From: an uncultured Oscillospiraceae bacterium
GTDB taxonomy: Bacteria; Bacillota; Clostridia; Oscillospirales; Oscillospiraceae
DNA: 10,317 nucleotides
NCBI GenBank assembly: GCA_934511165.1
Contig: CAKSWA010000055.1
Coordinates: 1-10,317 of the forward strand
Direction of reading: 5' to 3'
Below, piece after piece: positions 1 to 7,364 of this stretch; the first letter of the stretch is position 1, and the number at the start of each line of letters is the position of its first letter. A program made the position numbers and the translations under genes. The notes under the pieces are model-generated. The model saw only the letters and a list, made by a program, of their open reading frames with translations, was not told where the DNA came from and made no database searches.

Positions 1-69
1 ACGGAAGTTACCACCGTCAAACGATGCAATCTCCCGCTTCACCGCATAATACGCCCTGCTTCTTCGCAC
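1..69 (-). CDS. Possible small ORF, C-terminal part cut off by the window edge
   Basis: A minus-strand frame opens at a GTG (bases 69-67), with GGAG five bases upstream (bases 78-75). It stays open for 23 codons to the first base of the window. The predicted peptide starts MRRSRAYYAVKREIASFDGG and is basic at its N-terminus. It lies just beyond the terminator of the large minus-strand gene run. I do not recognise a domain, and 23 open codons are weak evidence in GC-rich DNA. It could equally be part of a non-coding repeat. No function is proposed. Confidence 0.2.
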   Translation of the reverse strand, partial: MRRSRAYYAVKREIASFDGGNFR

Positions 70-82
70 AGGCGCTCCGTTA

Positions 83-118
83 GAATAACAAAATTCCCCC
101 TTGTTGTCAAGGGGGAAT
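83..118 (-). terminator. Rho-independent terminator of the minus-strand gene run
   Basis: A perfect 11-bp inverted repeat (bases 93-103 with 108-118; arm ATTCCCCCTTG) encloses a 4-base loop. Read on the minus strand, the stem is followed at once by a T-rich tract (TTTTGTTATT). No such tract follows on the plus strand, so it works leftward. It lies 64 bases beyond the stop codon of the SLH/M15 peptidase gene and is the only strong terminator seen for that run. Confidence 0.87.
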
Positions 119-152
119 ATCCAAAGATCGCAAAGATTTTTTGGGGATTTCT

Positions 153-180
153 CCGAATTTTCAAAAGGCGGAAAATCCGG
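153..180 (-). other. Small hairpin directly after the peptidase stop codon
   Basis: Arms at 153-162 and 171-180 give ten pairs, one of them G-U, when transcribed from the minus strand, with an 8-base loop. On the plus strand the wobble becomes an A-C mismatch, which favours a role in the minus-strand transcript. It begins two bases after the TGA stop. No T-tract follows, so it is more likely a 3' stabilising stem or part of a compound terminator with the stem at 93-118 than a terminator by itself. Confidence 0.4.
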
Positions 181-181
181 C

Positions 182-1474
182 TCAGCCGCCGTCCGTGCGG
201 ACGCTGAAATGCATGAAATCACGGCTCGACTGCCAGGAGCCGCCCCAGCCCCAGCCGTAGGCGGCGAAGGCTTTCACAACGCTTCCGCCCGCGGCGATGG
301 AGTACGGGCTTGCCTCGGTGAGAGAGCCTGCCCACTCGCTCTTTTCGCTGCCGAGCGGCCACCAGCCCTTCCCTGTTGTGACCTTCACCGCGCCGTTTTC
401 GCGCTCGGCGGCGCAGTTCCAGTCGGGGTTGATGTCGATCGCTGCGCCCCAGGCGTGGCGCAGCTTGTCCGTGCAGCGCAGTCCGCCGACAGAGGCGATC
501 GGGAATTTCTCCTCGTCCTCAAAGATGCGCTGGAAGATTTCGTACACGTCCGCGGCGAGGTATTTATGTACCGTGAGCGTGAGCGTGCCCTGCGTTTTCG
601 TGCCATCCGGCTGAAGCTGCCAGACGTTCACCGTCACGTCCCGCATATAGGGCGCCGCTTCCTCGGCCGAGGCAAAGTACGTTTTGTTCTCGTCGCCGAA
701 GAGGAGCTTATTCAGTTTGCCGCGCGGCTCGTTGCTGTTGATGAGATAGCCGTTCTCGCGCGCCCAGATCATGAACGGCTGCATGCCGTTCGGCGCATCG
801 GCGAGGCGGTAGGGGTTGCTGTCGGTAAGATCGACGGGAGAACGCTTTTCCGGATCGAGCAGGCGCACCATAACGGCGCTCGCCTGCGCGCGGGTGAGCA
901 TGCGTTCGCCGCAGAAGGAGCCGTCCTCCGCCCCGGCGGTATTCTTCATGCCGTTGATGATGCCCTTGGCGTACACCTGCGCCACCGCGGCGCGGTACGC
1001 CTCCGGGATATACGCCCAGTCCGGGATTTTGCGCGCCGCGCCGGTCGTCACGGCTTCGGTCTCGCCGCGCACCTTGGCAAGGAAGTTGCGAATCATCACG
1101 GCCATTTCGTAGCGCGTGGTCTTTGCCTGCAAGGCGTCGAACGTGCAGGGAATGTCCAGCCCTTCGAGCACGCCGTTTTCCGAGAGCTTCGCCCAGTACT
1201 CCTCCGCCCAGTGCTTGCCGGGCAGTTCTTTTTTGTACGAGAGATCGGCGCTCGCGGCGAGCATTTTCATGAACTCGCTCCGCCGTAGATAGCCCGTCGG
1301 GCGGAACGTTCCGTCCTCAAAGCCGTTGACGATGCCCTTTTCGACGCAGGCATCGACATACTCCGTGTACCATTCGTCCCCCGGTACGTCCGGGAAGGCG
1401 GCAAACGCCGGCGCGGTGAGCATCGGTACGAGCAGGCACACGCACAAAAGCGCCGCTGCGATTCTCTTTCTCAT
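182..1474 (-). CDS. Exported SLH-domain M15-family peptidase (D-alanyl-D-alanine carboxypeptidase/endopeptidase-like)
   Basis: This 430-residue protein is likely a secreted cell-wall peptidase. Residues 1-25 form a signal peptide (basic start, hydrophobic core, AFA cleavage motif). Three SLH-like repeats follow at about 27-76, 87-135 and 150-206; this repeat type usually anchors proteins to secondary wall polymers. Residues about 216-330 are unassigned. The C-terminal catalytic region resembles M15 peptidases such as VanY and phage Ply500: H340-x6-D347 and D419-x2-H422 fit the two metal-binding His/Asp ligands, the catalytic Asp and the third ligand. The expected activity is zinc-dependent cleavage of peptidoglycan stem peptides; exact bond specificity cannot be read from sequence. 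GGAGG (bases 1487-1483) lies 8 bases before the ATG. It is the last gene of the minus-strand run, 36 bases after cdd and upstream of a strong terminator. The family call is firm; the physiological substrate is inferred. Confidence 0.88.
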   Translation of the reverse strand: MRKRIAAALLCVCLLVPMLTAPAFAAFPDVPGDEWYTEYVDACVEKGIVNGFEDGTFRPTGYLRRSEFMKMLAASADLSYKKELPGKHWAEEYWAKLSENGVLEGLDIPCTFDALQAKTTRYEMAVMIRNFLAKVRGETEAVTTGAARKIPDWAYIPEAYRAAVAQVYAKGIINGMKNTAGAEDGSFCGERMLTRAQASAVMVRLLDPEKRSPVDLTDSNPYRLADAPNGMQPFMIWARENGYLINSNEPRGKLNKLLFGDENKTYFASAEEAAPYMRDVTVNVWQLQPDGTKTQGTLTLTVHKYLAADVYEIFQRIFEDEEKFPIASVGGLRCTDKLRHAWGAAIDINPDWNCAAERENGAVKVTTGKGWWPLGSEKSEWAGSLTEASPYSIAAGGSVVKAFAAYGWGWGGSWQSSRDFMHFSVRTDGG

Positions 1475-1510
1475 AGACTGATCCTCCGCGGGTCTCGTCG
1501 GTTTTAAAAA

Positions 1511-1891
1511 TCAGAAATCAAAGAAGAACGGCATCATTTCCGAGAGCTTGTGGCTCACGAAGCTTCCGTCGTCTTTGGCACAGAGCACGGTCATGTGCTT
1601 GGAAAACTCCTGCAGAAACTGGCGGCACGAGCCGCAGGGATAGCAGTATTCCTGGCTGTTTCCCCAGATGGCGATGCGGACAAAGTCGCGGTGGCCGCTG
1701 CTCACGGCCTTCACCGCTGCGGTGCGCTCGGCGCAGATCGTGTCGCCGTAGGCGGCGTTTTCCACGTTGCAGCCTGTGAATATGGTGCCGTCACTGCACT
1801 CGAGCGCCGCGCCCACCGGAAATTTCGAGTACGGCACATACGCATATTCGGCAGCCTTTTTTGCCATGTCCATCAGTTCCTGATCGGTCAT
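1511..1891 (-). CDS. cdd: Cytidine deaminase
   Basis: The enzyme hydrolytically deaminates cytidine and deoxycytidine to uridine and deoxyuridine in the cytoplasm, feeding pyrimidine salvage. At 126 residues it is the short, homotetrameric Bacillus-type form. The zinc site is complete: C53-A-E55 in TICAERTAA, and C86 and C89 in YPCGSCRQF, with E55 as the proton shuttle. The substrate-binding segment FPVGAAL (24-30) and the CNVENAAYG stretch (41-49) are also present. The ATG follows an AAAAAGGAG ribosome site (bases 1908-1901) with 9 bases between. It starts 22 bases after the stop of the solute-binding protein gene and ends 36 bases before the M15 peptidase gene, so it is probably co-transcribed. 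The C-terminus (EMMPFFFDF) is hydrophobic, as usual in the family. The call is very secure. Confidence 0.97.
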   Translation of the reverse strand: MTDQELMDMAKKAAEYAYVPYSKFPVGAALECSDGTIFTGCNVENAAYGDTICAERTAAVKAVSSGHRDFVRIAIWGNSQEYCYPCGSCRQFLQEFSKHMTVLCAKDDGSFVSHKLSEMMPFFFDF

Positions 1892-1913
1892 ATCCGTTCG
1901 CTCCTTTTTCCGC

Positions 1914-3569
1914 TCAGCCGATGTTGATCGACCAGGCGGTAATATTATTGAATACGTCGTACTGGTTCGGCGACATGCCGGAGATCACGCCGAGATGGGA
2001 GATAACGTCGCGCGTTTCAAAGCACACCGGCAGGATAATGGTGGTCGTCGCGAGGTATTGCAGCCAATCGCTCACGGCCTGCGCACGGTCATCGTCCTTC
2101 GCGCCGAGATAGTTTTCGGTGAGCAGCGTAAGCTCCTGATCATCCCAGCCGCCGTAGTTGAGGGTGTTGTCCTCCTCCCAGTCGCCGGAGATCAGCGTGA
2201 GGATGTTCCAGTCGCCGGTCAGGGCGACCTCGGCGAGATACATATCGACGGGGATTTCCGGTTCATCCTTGCTCGAATCGACATAGCCGGTGCGAAGCGC
2301 CGCGAGATAGTCCTTCCACGTGAGCTCACGCAGATTAACGCCCAGCCCGATCGCCTCCATATCATCGGCGATCTTCCGCGCCTCCTGCACTTTGGCGGCG
2401 TTGTCGGCACAGACGACAAAGTTGAGTTCAATGTCCACCTTCATGCCGGACAGAGCAAATTCGAGCATCCCGTCGGCATCCAGATCGCGGCAGCCGCCGC
2501 GCTCAAGCTCGGTGAGACAGCGCGAGGGATTATAGGAAAACTGCGAGGCGAGCTCGGTATCGTACAGCGAGCTGTTCGGATGGATCGGAAGCGCCGTCGC
2601 CACGGCGTTTCCGTCGAGCGTGTCCGACACGATCCGGTCGCGGTCAACGATCCAATTCATGGCGTAGCGGTAGGCGTCGTAGCGGAAGAAGGTGCTTTCG
2701 CTGTTGAAGCCGATGAAGTGGAGGTTCGAGGTGGTGATCACGCGCTTTTCGTTCTTGCCGCCGTAGCCCATGTTGTAAATGCCGGTCGGGTCGTTCACGA
2801 CAAGATCGACGAGGCCGCTTTCAAACTCGGTAATGAGTTCCTCCATGCCGCGGTAGGCGCGCAGCTGCACCTCGTCCACGGGGAGATTTTCGCTTCCCTC
2901 ATAGGAATCGAACTTCATGAGCGCCGTATGGTCATCGTTGTACATATACGGCCCCGATCCGACGGGAACATCCTCGTTGACGGAGCCGGATTTGATGACC
3001 GGAATGCTCATGCGCTGCGGGAGCTGCGCGTTGTCCGCGCCTTCCACGGCGAGATACACCTCGCCGTTATAGGCGCTGGAATACACGCGCCCGATCTGCT
3101 GCTGCAAATGCTTGTGTCTCTCGCTCGTGAAGATGCAGGACACAGAGTATGCCACGTCCTGCGCGGTGAGCGTGGAGCCGTCGTGCATCGGGATGCCTTC
3201 CTTCACCTTGAGCACCCACACGCCCGCGCTGCCCTCGTTTTTGGAATAGTACCAGTCCGAGAGGATGCGCGATGTTACGTTGAAGTTCTCGTCAACCTCG
3301 AAGAGCCGGTCGTACACGAGACAGTCCACAAGCTGGTTGAGCGTGCTCTGCGTCTTGACGGGGTTAAGGCTCTCCTCATAATCGAGCGAGAGGGAAAACA
3401 CGTCGTCCGCAGCGTCGCCGAACGTGAGCGTCTGGCCGGATACGGTTGCCGCGCCGTCGGCGGCAGGGTCCGGGGTGGCTTCCGGCCCCGCAGCAGTCTC
3501 GCCGCACGCGGCAAGAGAAAATACCATCGCCGCGGCAAGCAGCAGGGCAAAGATTCTATTATATTTCAT
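1914..3569 (-). CDS. ABC transporter solute-binding lipoprotein, family 5 (peptide/oligopeptide type)
   Basis: This 551-residue protein has a lipoprotein signal: residues 1-22 with lipobox L19-A20-A21-C22, so it is predicted to be lipid-anchored on the outer face of the membrane. A low-complexity Ala/Pro/Glu/Asp linker (about 23-46) follows. The body matches the SBP_bac_5 pattern seen in OppA and DppA. Near the N-terminus it has an 'LVYDRLFEVDENF...' segment and a 'KVKEGIPMHDGSTLTAQDVAYSV' region, the family signature around the HDG and DV residues. Later it has 'GSGPYMY' and 'IGFNSES...YAMNWIVDRD'. Such proteins usually deliver peptides, nickel or other solutes to a permease and ATPases, but no other transporter subunit is encoded in this window. 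The start is supported by TGAGGT just upstream, overlapping the pgeF stop codon (gap 10 bases), which suggests translational coupling. The ligand cannot be deduced; peptide or murein peptide is a guess. Confidence 0.9.
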   Translation of the reverse strand: MKYNRIFALLLAAAMVFSLAACGETAAGPEATPDPAADGAATVSGQTLTFGDAADDVFSLSLDYEESLNPVKTQSTLNQLVDCLVYDRLFEVDENFNVTSRILSDWYYSKNEGSAGVWVLKVKEGIPMHDGSTLTAQDVAYSVSCIFTSERHKHLQQQIGRVYSSAYNGEVYLAVEGADNAQLPQRMSIPVIKSGSVNEDVPVGSGPYMYNDDHTALMKFDSYEGSENLPVDEVQLRAYRGMEELITEFESGLVDLVVNDPTGIYNMGYGGKNEKRVITTSNLHFIGFNSESTFFRYDAYRYAMNWIVDRDRIVSDTLDGNAVATALPIHPNSSLYDTELASQFSYNPSRCLTELERGGCRDLDADGMLEFALSGMKVDIELNFVVCADNAAKVQEARKIADDMEAIGLGVNLRELTWKDYLAALRTGYVDSSKDEPEIPVDMYLAEVALTGDWNILTLISGDWEEDNTLNYGGWDDQELTLLTENYLGAKDDDRAQAVSDWLQYLATTTIILPVCFETRDVISHLGVISGMSPNQYDVFNNITAWSINIG

Positions 3570-3579
3570 AGGCGATACC

Positions 3580-4383
3580 TCAAAGCATGATCACAGACGC
3601 CATCGTGCCGCGGCGGCCCTTCGTGGCGCGGTGCGACCAGTACACATCCTGCATGCACATTGTGCAGTCCGGCGACACGTCAATGTGCTCCGGCGCGAGA
3701 CCGAGCTGCAAAAGCCGCCGGCGGTTCGTTTCCTTGAGATCGACAAGGAATTTCCCCTCGACGCCCTCCTCCGGCGGGCAAAGCCCCTCGGCGTCGCTCC
3801 CGAGCAGGGCGTGCACCGCCTCCGGCACTTCCGGGCCGGTTTCAAAGCAGCAGCGGGAGATGGCGGGGCCAATGGCCGCGCGGATGTTTTCCGCTCTCGC
3901 GCCCATGTTCTCCATGGCATGCACGGCGGAGCCCATCATGTCGGCGACCGTTCCCTTCCAGCCGCTGTGCGCGGCGGCGACAATGCCCGCTTTCGGGTCA
4001 TGGAACAGCACCGGCACGCAGTCGGCCGTCCACACGCAAAGCGGCACGTCCTTCCGGTCGGTGATGAGGCCGTCGCAGTCCTCGGGCTTGTGCGGCAGCG
4101 GCGGGAGAGCGCGCTCGGCCTCCGTCACATACCGGAGCACCGTGCCGTGTACCTGCCGCGTGAAGCAAAAGCCCTCGGCGGGAAACTCCGCCGCGGCACG
4201 GAAGCGCTGCCACAGCGCGCGTACGCGCTCCTGCCGCTCCTCGCTCTCCCACTCGGGGTCGGGCTTTGAGCTGAACGGAAAATCCCCAACGTCTCCGAGC
4301 CGCCGCGAGAAGAGGTGCTTCGCGCCGATCACGTCGGACGTGACCCATTGGATGTTGTCTTTTTCACAGAGTGTAAATGCCAT
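3580..4383 (-). CDS. pgeF: PgeF/YfiH/LACC1-family protein (peptidoglycan editing factor; purine nucleoside phosphorylase-type)
   Basis: This 267-residue cytoplasmic protein carries the hallmark motifs of the family once labelled 'multicopper polyphenol oxidase/laccase': RQVHG (H79), DGLITD (104-109), TADCVPVL (C122), AAAHSGWKG (H139) and IGPAISRCCFE. H79, C122 and H139 make up the His-Cys-His metal/active site. Family members have been shown to act as purine nucleoside phosphorylases with adenosine deaminase activity. In E. coli, PgeF prevents mis-incorporation of L-Ser into the peptidoglycan stem. The C-terminal block reads SHRATKGRRGTMASVI, slightly different from the commoner SYRRDGxTGR form. 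AAAAGGA (bases 4397-4391) lies 7 bases before the ATG. The gene follows secA after a 184-base gap holding a repeat element, and leads a tight run into the solute-binding protein gene. The family is secure; which activity matters here is open. Confidence 0.93.
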   Translation of the reverse strand: MAFTLCEKDNIQWVTSDVIGAKHLFSRRLGDVGDFPFSSKPDPEWESEERQERVRALWQRFRAAAEFPAEGFCFTRQVHGTVLRYVTEAERALPPLPHKPEDCDGLITDRKDVPLCVWTADCVPVLFHDPKAGIVAAAHSGWKGTVADMMGSAVHAMENMGARAENIRAAIGPAISRCCFETGPEVPEAVHALLGSDAEGLCPPEEGVEGKFLVDLKETNRRRLLQLGLAPEHIDVSPDCTMCMQDVYWSHRATKGRRGTMASVIML

Positions 4384-4412
4384 AGCTGATTCCTTTTCGG
4401 GCGTGCGGCGGG

Positions 4413-4538
4413 AACCCCATCAGTCAGCCTCACGGCTGCCAGCTCCCCTATTAGGGGAGCCAAGTCCGTTTTTCAGCGTCTTACTTGCCTCCCCTCGCCA
4501 GGGGAGGTGGCAAAAACGAAGTTTTTGACGGAGGGGTT
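4413..4538. repeat. Compact intergenic hairpin-rich element with imperfect terminal inverted repeats (MITE/REP-like)
   Basis: The ends are near inverted copies: AACCCCATCAGTC at 4413-4425 and GACGGAGGGGTT at 4527-4538. Between them are four stem-loops: CAGCC/GGCTG (4425-4438); GCTCCCCTA/TAGGGGAGC with a one-base centre (4442-4460); CCTCCCCT/AGGGGAGG with loop CGCC (4488-4507); and CAAAAAC/GTTTTTG with loop GAA (4511-4527). No open frame or ribosome site lies inside. The layout is that of a non-autonomous mobile or dispersed repeat. From memory, very similar sequences are widespread between genes in gut Oscillospirales, but only one copy is present here. It should be transcribed when secA transcription reads into pgeF, giving a strongly structured RNA. 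Confidence 0.75.
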
Positions 4539-4547
4539 TTCCCCCGC

Positions 4548-4561
4548 ACATTTATAAATGT
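4548..4561. other. Perfect 14-bp AT-rich palindrome next to the secA stop codon
   Basis: ACATTTATAAATGT is its own reverse complement and ends 6 bases short of the secA stop codon (4568-4570 on this strand). It lies between secA and the structured element. It might be a weak 3' stem, a protein-binding site or the insertion target of the neighbouring element. No T-tract follows in the secA direction, so it is not a convincing terminator. Confidence 0.4.
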
Positions 4562-4567
4562 ATAACC

Positions 4568-7318
4568 TTACTGGTTTCTGCCGCAGCAGTCCTTATACTT
4601 CATCGGCAGGCCGTTCGGGCGAAGCTTGCCGCACGGGCAGGGATCGTTCCGGCCGGGCTTTTTGACCTTTTTGACCGGCTGCTTGCGCACGGAGGCGTCA
4701 CCCCCGGCGTTCGCCACGGCGTTTTTCGTCACGCTCTTGCGCTCAACGCGCTCCTCCTTGCGGACGCGGACGGTGTAGATGCGGCGCACGACCTCGGCGC
4801 GGATGCCCGCAATCATCGCCTCGAACATATCGAAGCCTTCCTTTTTGTAGGCATCGATGGGCTTGATGTTGCCGTAGCCGCGCAGGCCGATGCCGCGGCG
4901 GAGGTTGTCCATGGCGTCGATGTGATCCATCCAGTACTCATCCACGACGCGCAGCATGATAACGCGCTCAAGCTCGCGCATGAGCGGCGTGCCGTCCGGC
5001 ATGGGACCGAAGGCCTCCTCGCGCCTGGCGTACACGTCCGCGGCGATGGCGGCGAGCGTTTCGTTGAGCTCCTCCACGGTCATGCCGTCGTGGTAGACGA
5101 CCTCGCCCGGCCGTACAAAGAGACGGGTAAGCGGCGCGATGCGTTCGTTCAGATCGTTCTGGTTCTCCGGCGGGACGTTGCCGGCCGCCTCGGCGATCGT
5201 GTCGCGCACCATGCCCTGGATGTTCTCGCGGATGTCCTCGCCATCGAGCACCTTGCGGCGCTGCTCATAGATGAGATTGCGCTGCACGTTCATAACGTCG
5301 TCAAATTCAAGCGTGCTCTTTCGCGCCTGGAAGTTGCGGCTCTCCACGGTTTTCTGCGCCTGTTCGAGAGCGCCGGTGAGCATTTTGTGCTCGATGGGCG
5401 TGTCCTCGTCGACGCCAAGGCTCTCAAACACATTGATGAGCCGCTCGGAGCCGTAAAGACGCATAACATCGTCCGTCAGCGCGAGGAAGAAGCGGCTCTC
5501 GCCGGGGTCGCCCTGGCGGCCGCTTCGGCCGCGCAGCTGGTTATCGATACGGCGCGATTCGTGCCGCTCGGTGCCGAGGATGTAAAGACCGCCCGCGGCG
5601 CGCACCTTCTCGGCCTCCGCGCTCGTCACAGCCTTGTGCTCGGCCATCTTCTCGCGGAAGAGGGAGCGCGCTTCGAGGATCGTTTCGTCTTCGGTTTCGG
5701 CGTAGCCGGTCGCCTCGCTGATCGTGTCCTCGTCATACCCGGCGCGGCGCAGATCGGACTTGGCCAGATATTCCGGGTTGCCGCCGAGCATGATATCGGT
5801 GCCGCGGCCGGCCATGTTCGTGGCGATCGTCACCGCGCCGAGCTTGCCCGCCTGCGCGACAATCTCCGCTTCCTTTTCGTGGTGCTTGGCGTTGAGCACG
5901 TTGTGCGGCACGCCCTGCTTCCGGAGCAGGGACGAGATGTACTCGCTCTTTTCAATGGAGATCGTGCCGACGAGCACGGGCTGTCCCTTGGCGTAGCACG
6001 CCTTGATCTGCTCGATGATGGCGCGGTCTTTGCCGGCCTGATTCTTATAAACAACATCGTTCCGGTCAATGCGGATGACGGGCTTGTTCGTCGGAATCTC
6101 GACGATATCGAGCGCGTAGATCGACTGGAACTCCTCCTGCTCGGTGAGCGCGGTGCCGGTCATGCCGGAGAGCTTGCCGTACAGGCGGAAGTAGTTCTGG
6201 AACGTGATCGTGGCGAGGGTCTTGTTCTCCTTCTGCACGTCCACGTGTTCTTTGGCCTCGATGGCCTGATGCAGGCCCTCGGAGTACCGGCGGCCGAGCA
6301 TAAGGCGGCCGGTGAATTCGTCGACGATGATGATCTCGCCGTCTTTAACAACGTAGTCAATGTCTCGCCGCATGACGCCGTGCGCCTTGAGCGCCTGATT
6401 GATGTGGTGCGAGAGTGTGGAGTTTTCCATGTCGGCGAGATTTTCGAGGTTGAACGCTGCCTCCGCCTTCGCGATGCCGCGGGCGGTGAGCGTGGCGGTG
6501 CGCGCCTTTTCATCGACAATGTAGTCGGCGTCGATATCGTCGGACTCCTCTTCCTTCTCGTCCACGGATGCGACGACGAGCTTCTTGAGCCGCGAAACAA
6601 AGTCGTCCGCGCGGCGGTAGAGGTCGGTGGACTCGTCGCCCTGACCGGAGATGATGAGCGGAGTGCGCGCCTCGTCGATGAGGATGGAGTCCACCTCGTC
6701 CACAATGGCAAAGGCGTGGCCGCGCTGCACCATGTCCTCTTTGTAGAGCGCCATGTTGTCGCGCAGATAGTCAAAGCCCATCTCGTTGTTCGTGCCGTAG
6801 GTGATGTCCGCGGCGTAAGCGGCGCGGCGCTCCGCGCCGGTGAGGCCATGGACGATGAGGCCGACCTTCAGCCCCATGAAGCGGTGCACCTTGCCCATCC
6901 ATTCGCTGTCGCGCCGGGCAAGATAGTCGTTCACGGTGACGATGTGCACGCCCTCGCCCGTGATGGCGTTCAGGTACGCCGGAAGCACGGCAACAAGCGT
7001 TTTGCCCTCGCCGGTTTTCATCTCCGCGATGCGCCCCTGATGCAGCACGATGCCGCCGATGAGCTGCACGCGGAAGGGCTTCATGCCCAAAACGCGCCAG
7101 CTCGCCTCGCGCACGGCGGCAAACGCCTCCGGCAGCAGGTCGTCCAGCGTCTCGCCGCTCTGGTAGCGCGCTTTGAATTCCTCGGTCTTGGCGCGCAGAG
7201 CCTCGTCGCTCAGCGCGGCATATTCATCGCTCAGCGCCTCGATCCTGTCGACGATCGGGAGAAGCTTTTTCACTTCCCGCTCGCTGCGGGTGCCGAACAG
7301 TTTATCAATAATACCCAT
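4568..7318 (-). CDS. secA: Preprotein translocase ATPase SecA
   Basis: SecA is the ATP-driven motor that pushes unfolded preproteins through the SecYEG channel at the cytoplasmic membrane. The 916-residue length is normal. Visible landmarks are Walker A MKTGEGKT (100-107), DEVDSILIDEARTPLIISG starting at 207 (Walker B), the 'TGTALTEQEEFQ' segment, GRGTDIMLGGNPEYL, and the helicase motif QLRGRSGRQGDPGESRFFLALTDD. A basic linker leads to a C-terminal zinc-binding tail. That tail has C894, C896, C911 and C912, so the spacing C-x-C-x14-C-C is about six residues longer than the usual CPCGSGKKYKxCC form. The start MGIIDKLFG is typical, and AAGGAAAGG (bases 7334-7326) lies 7 bases upstream. The gene is divergent from the acyltransferase gene and precedes pgeF by 184 bases. 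Identity is certain; the function of the stretched zinc tail (usually SecB or ribosome contact) is not. Confidence 0.99.
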   Translation of the reverse strand: MGIIDKLFGTRSEREVKKLLPIVDRIEALSDEYAALSDEALRAKTEEFKARYQSGETLDDLLPEAFAAVREASWRVLGMKPFRVQLIGGIVLHQGRIAEMKTGEGKTLVAVLPAYLNAITGEGVHIVTVNDYLARRDSEWMGKVHRFMGLKVGLIVHGLTGAERRAAYAADITYGTNNEMGFDYLRDNMALYKEDMVQRGHAFAIVDEVDSILIDEARTPLIISGQGDESTDLYRRADDFVSRLKKLVVASVDEKEEESDDIDADYIVDEKARTATLTARGIAKAEAAFNLENLADMENSTLSHHINQALKAHGVMRRDIDYVVKDGEIIIVDEFTGRLMLGRRYSEGLHQAIEAKEHVDVQKENKTLATITFQNYFRLYGKLSGMTGTALTEQEEFQSIYALDIVEIPTNKPVIRIDRNDVVYKNQAGKDRAIIEQIKACYAKGQPVLVGTISIEKSEYISSLLRKQGVPHNVLNAKHHEKEAEIVAQAGKLGAVTIATNMAGRGTDIMLGGNPEYLAKSDLRRAGYDEDTISEATGYAETEDETILEARSLFREKMAEHKAVTSAEAEKVRAAGGLYILGTERHESRRIDNQLRGRSGRQGDPGESRFFLALTDDVMRLYGSERLINVFESLGVDEDTPIEHKMLTGALEQAQKTVESRNFQARKSTLEFDDVMNVQRNLIYEQRRKVLDGEDIRENIQGMVRDTIAEAAGNVPPENQNDLNERIAPLTRLFVRPGEVVYHDGMTVEELNETLAAIAADVYARREEAFGPMPDGTPLMRELERVIMLRVVDEYWMDHIDAMDNLRRGIGLRGYGNIKPIDAYKKEGFDMFEAMIAGIRAEVVRRIYTVRVRKEERVERKSVTKNAVANAGGDASVRKQPVKKVKKPGRNDPCPCGKLRPNGLPMKYKDCCGRNQ

Positions 7319-7364
7319 GGTTTCGCCTTTCCTTCTCCGCCGCCGGGGCAGAGATAGTTATACT

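Noticed and set aside
1995..3590. A 531-codon plus-strand frame opposite the solute-binding protein gene, plus a 395-codon frame at 101-1288 opposite the peptidase gene.
   Set aside because: Both mirror well-supported genes with signal peptides and family motifs. The second also begins inside the terminator stem.
3580..4383. Annotation of this gene as a copper laccase/polyphenol oxidase.
   Set aside because: That is an old family label. The residues present (H79, C122, H139) match the PgeF/LACC1 active site, and no multicopper oxidase copper-binding motifs are seen.
4922..7357. An 811-codon plus-strand frame opposite secA.
   Set aside because: SecA is unmistakable on the other strand. The long opposite frame follows from high GC at third codon positions and has no domain or ribosome site.
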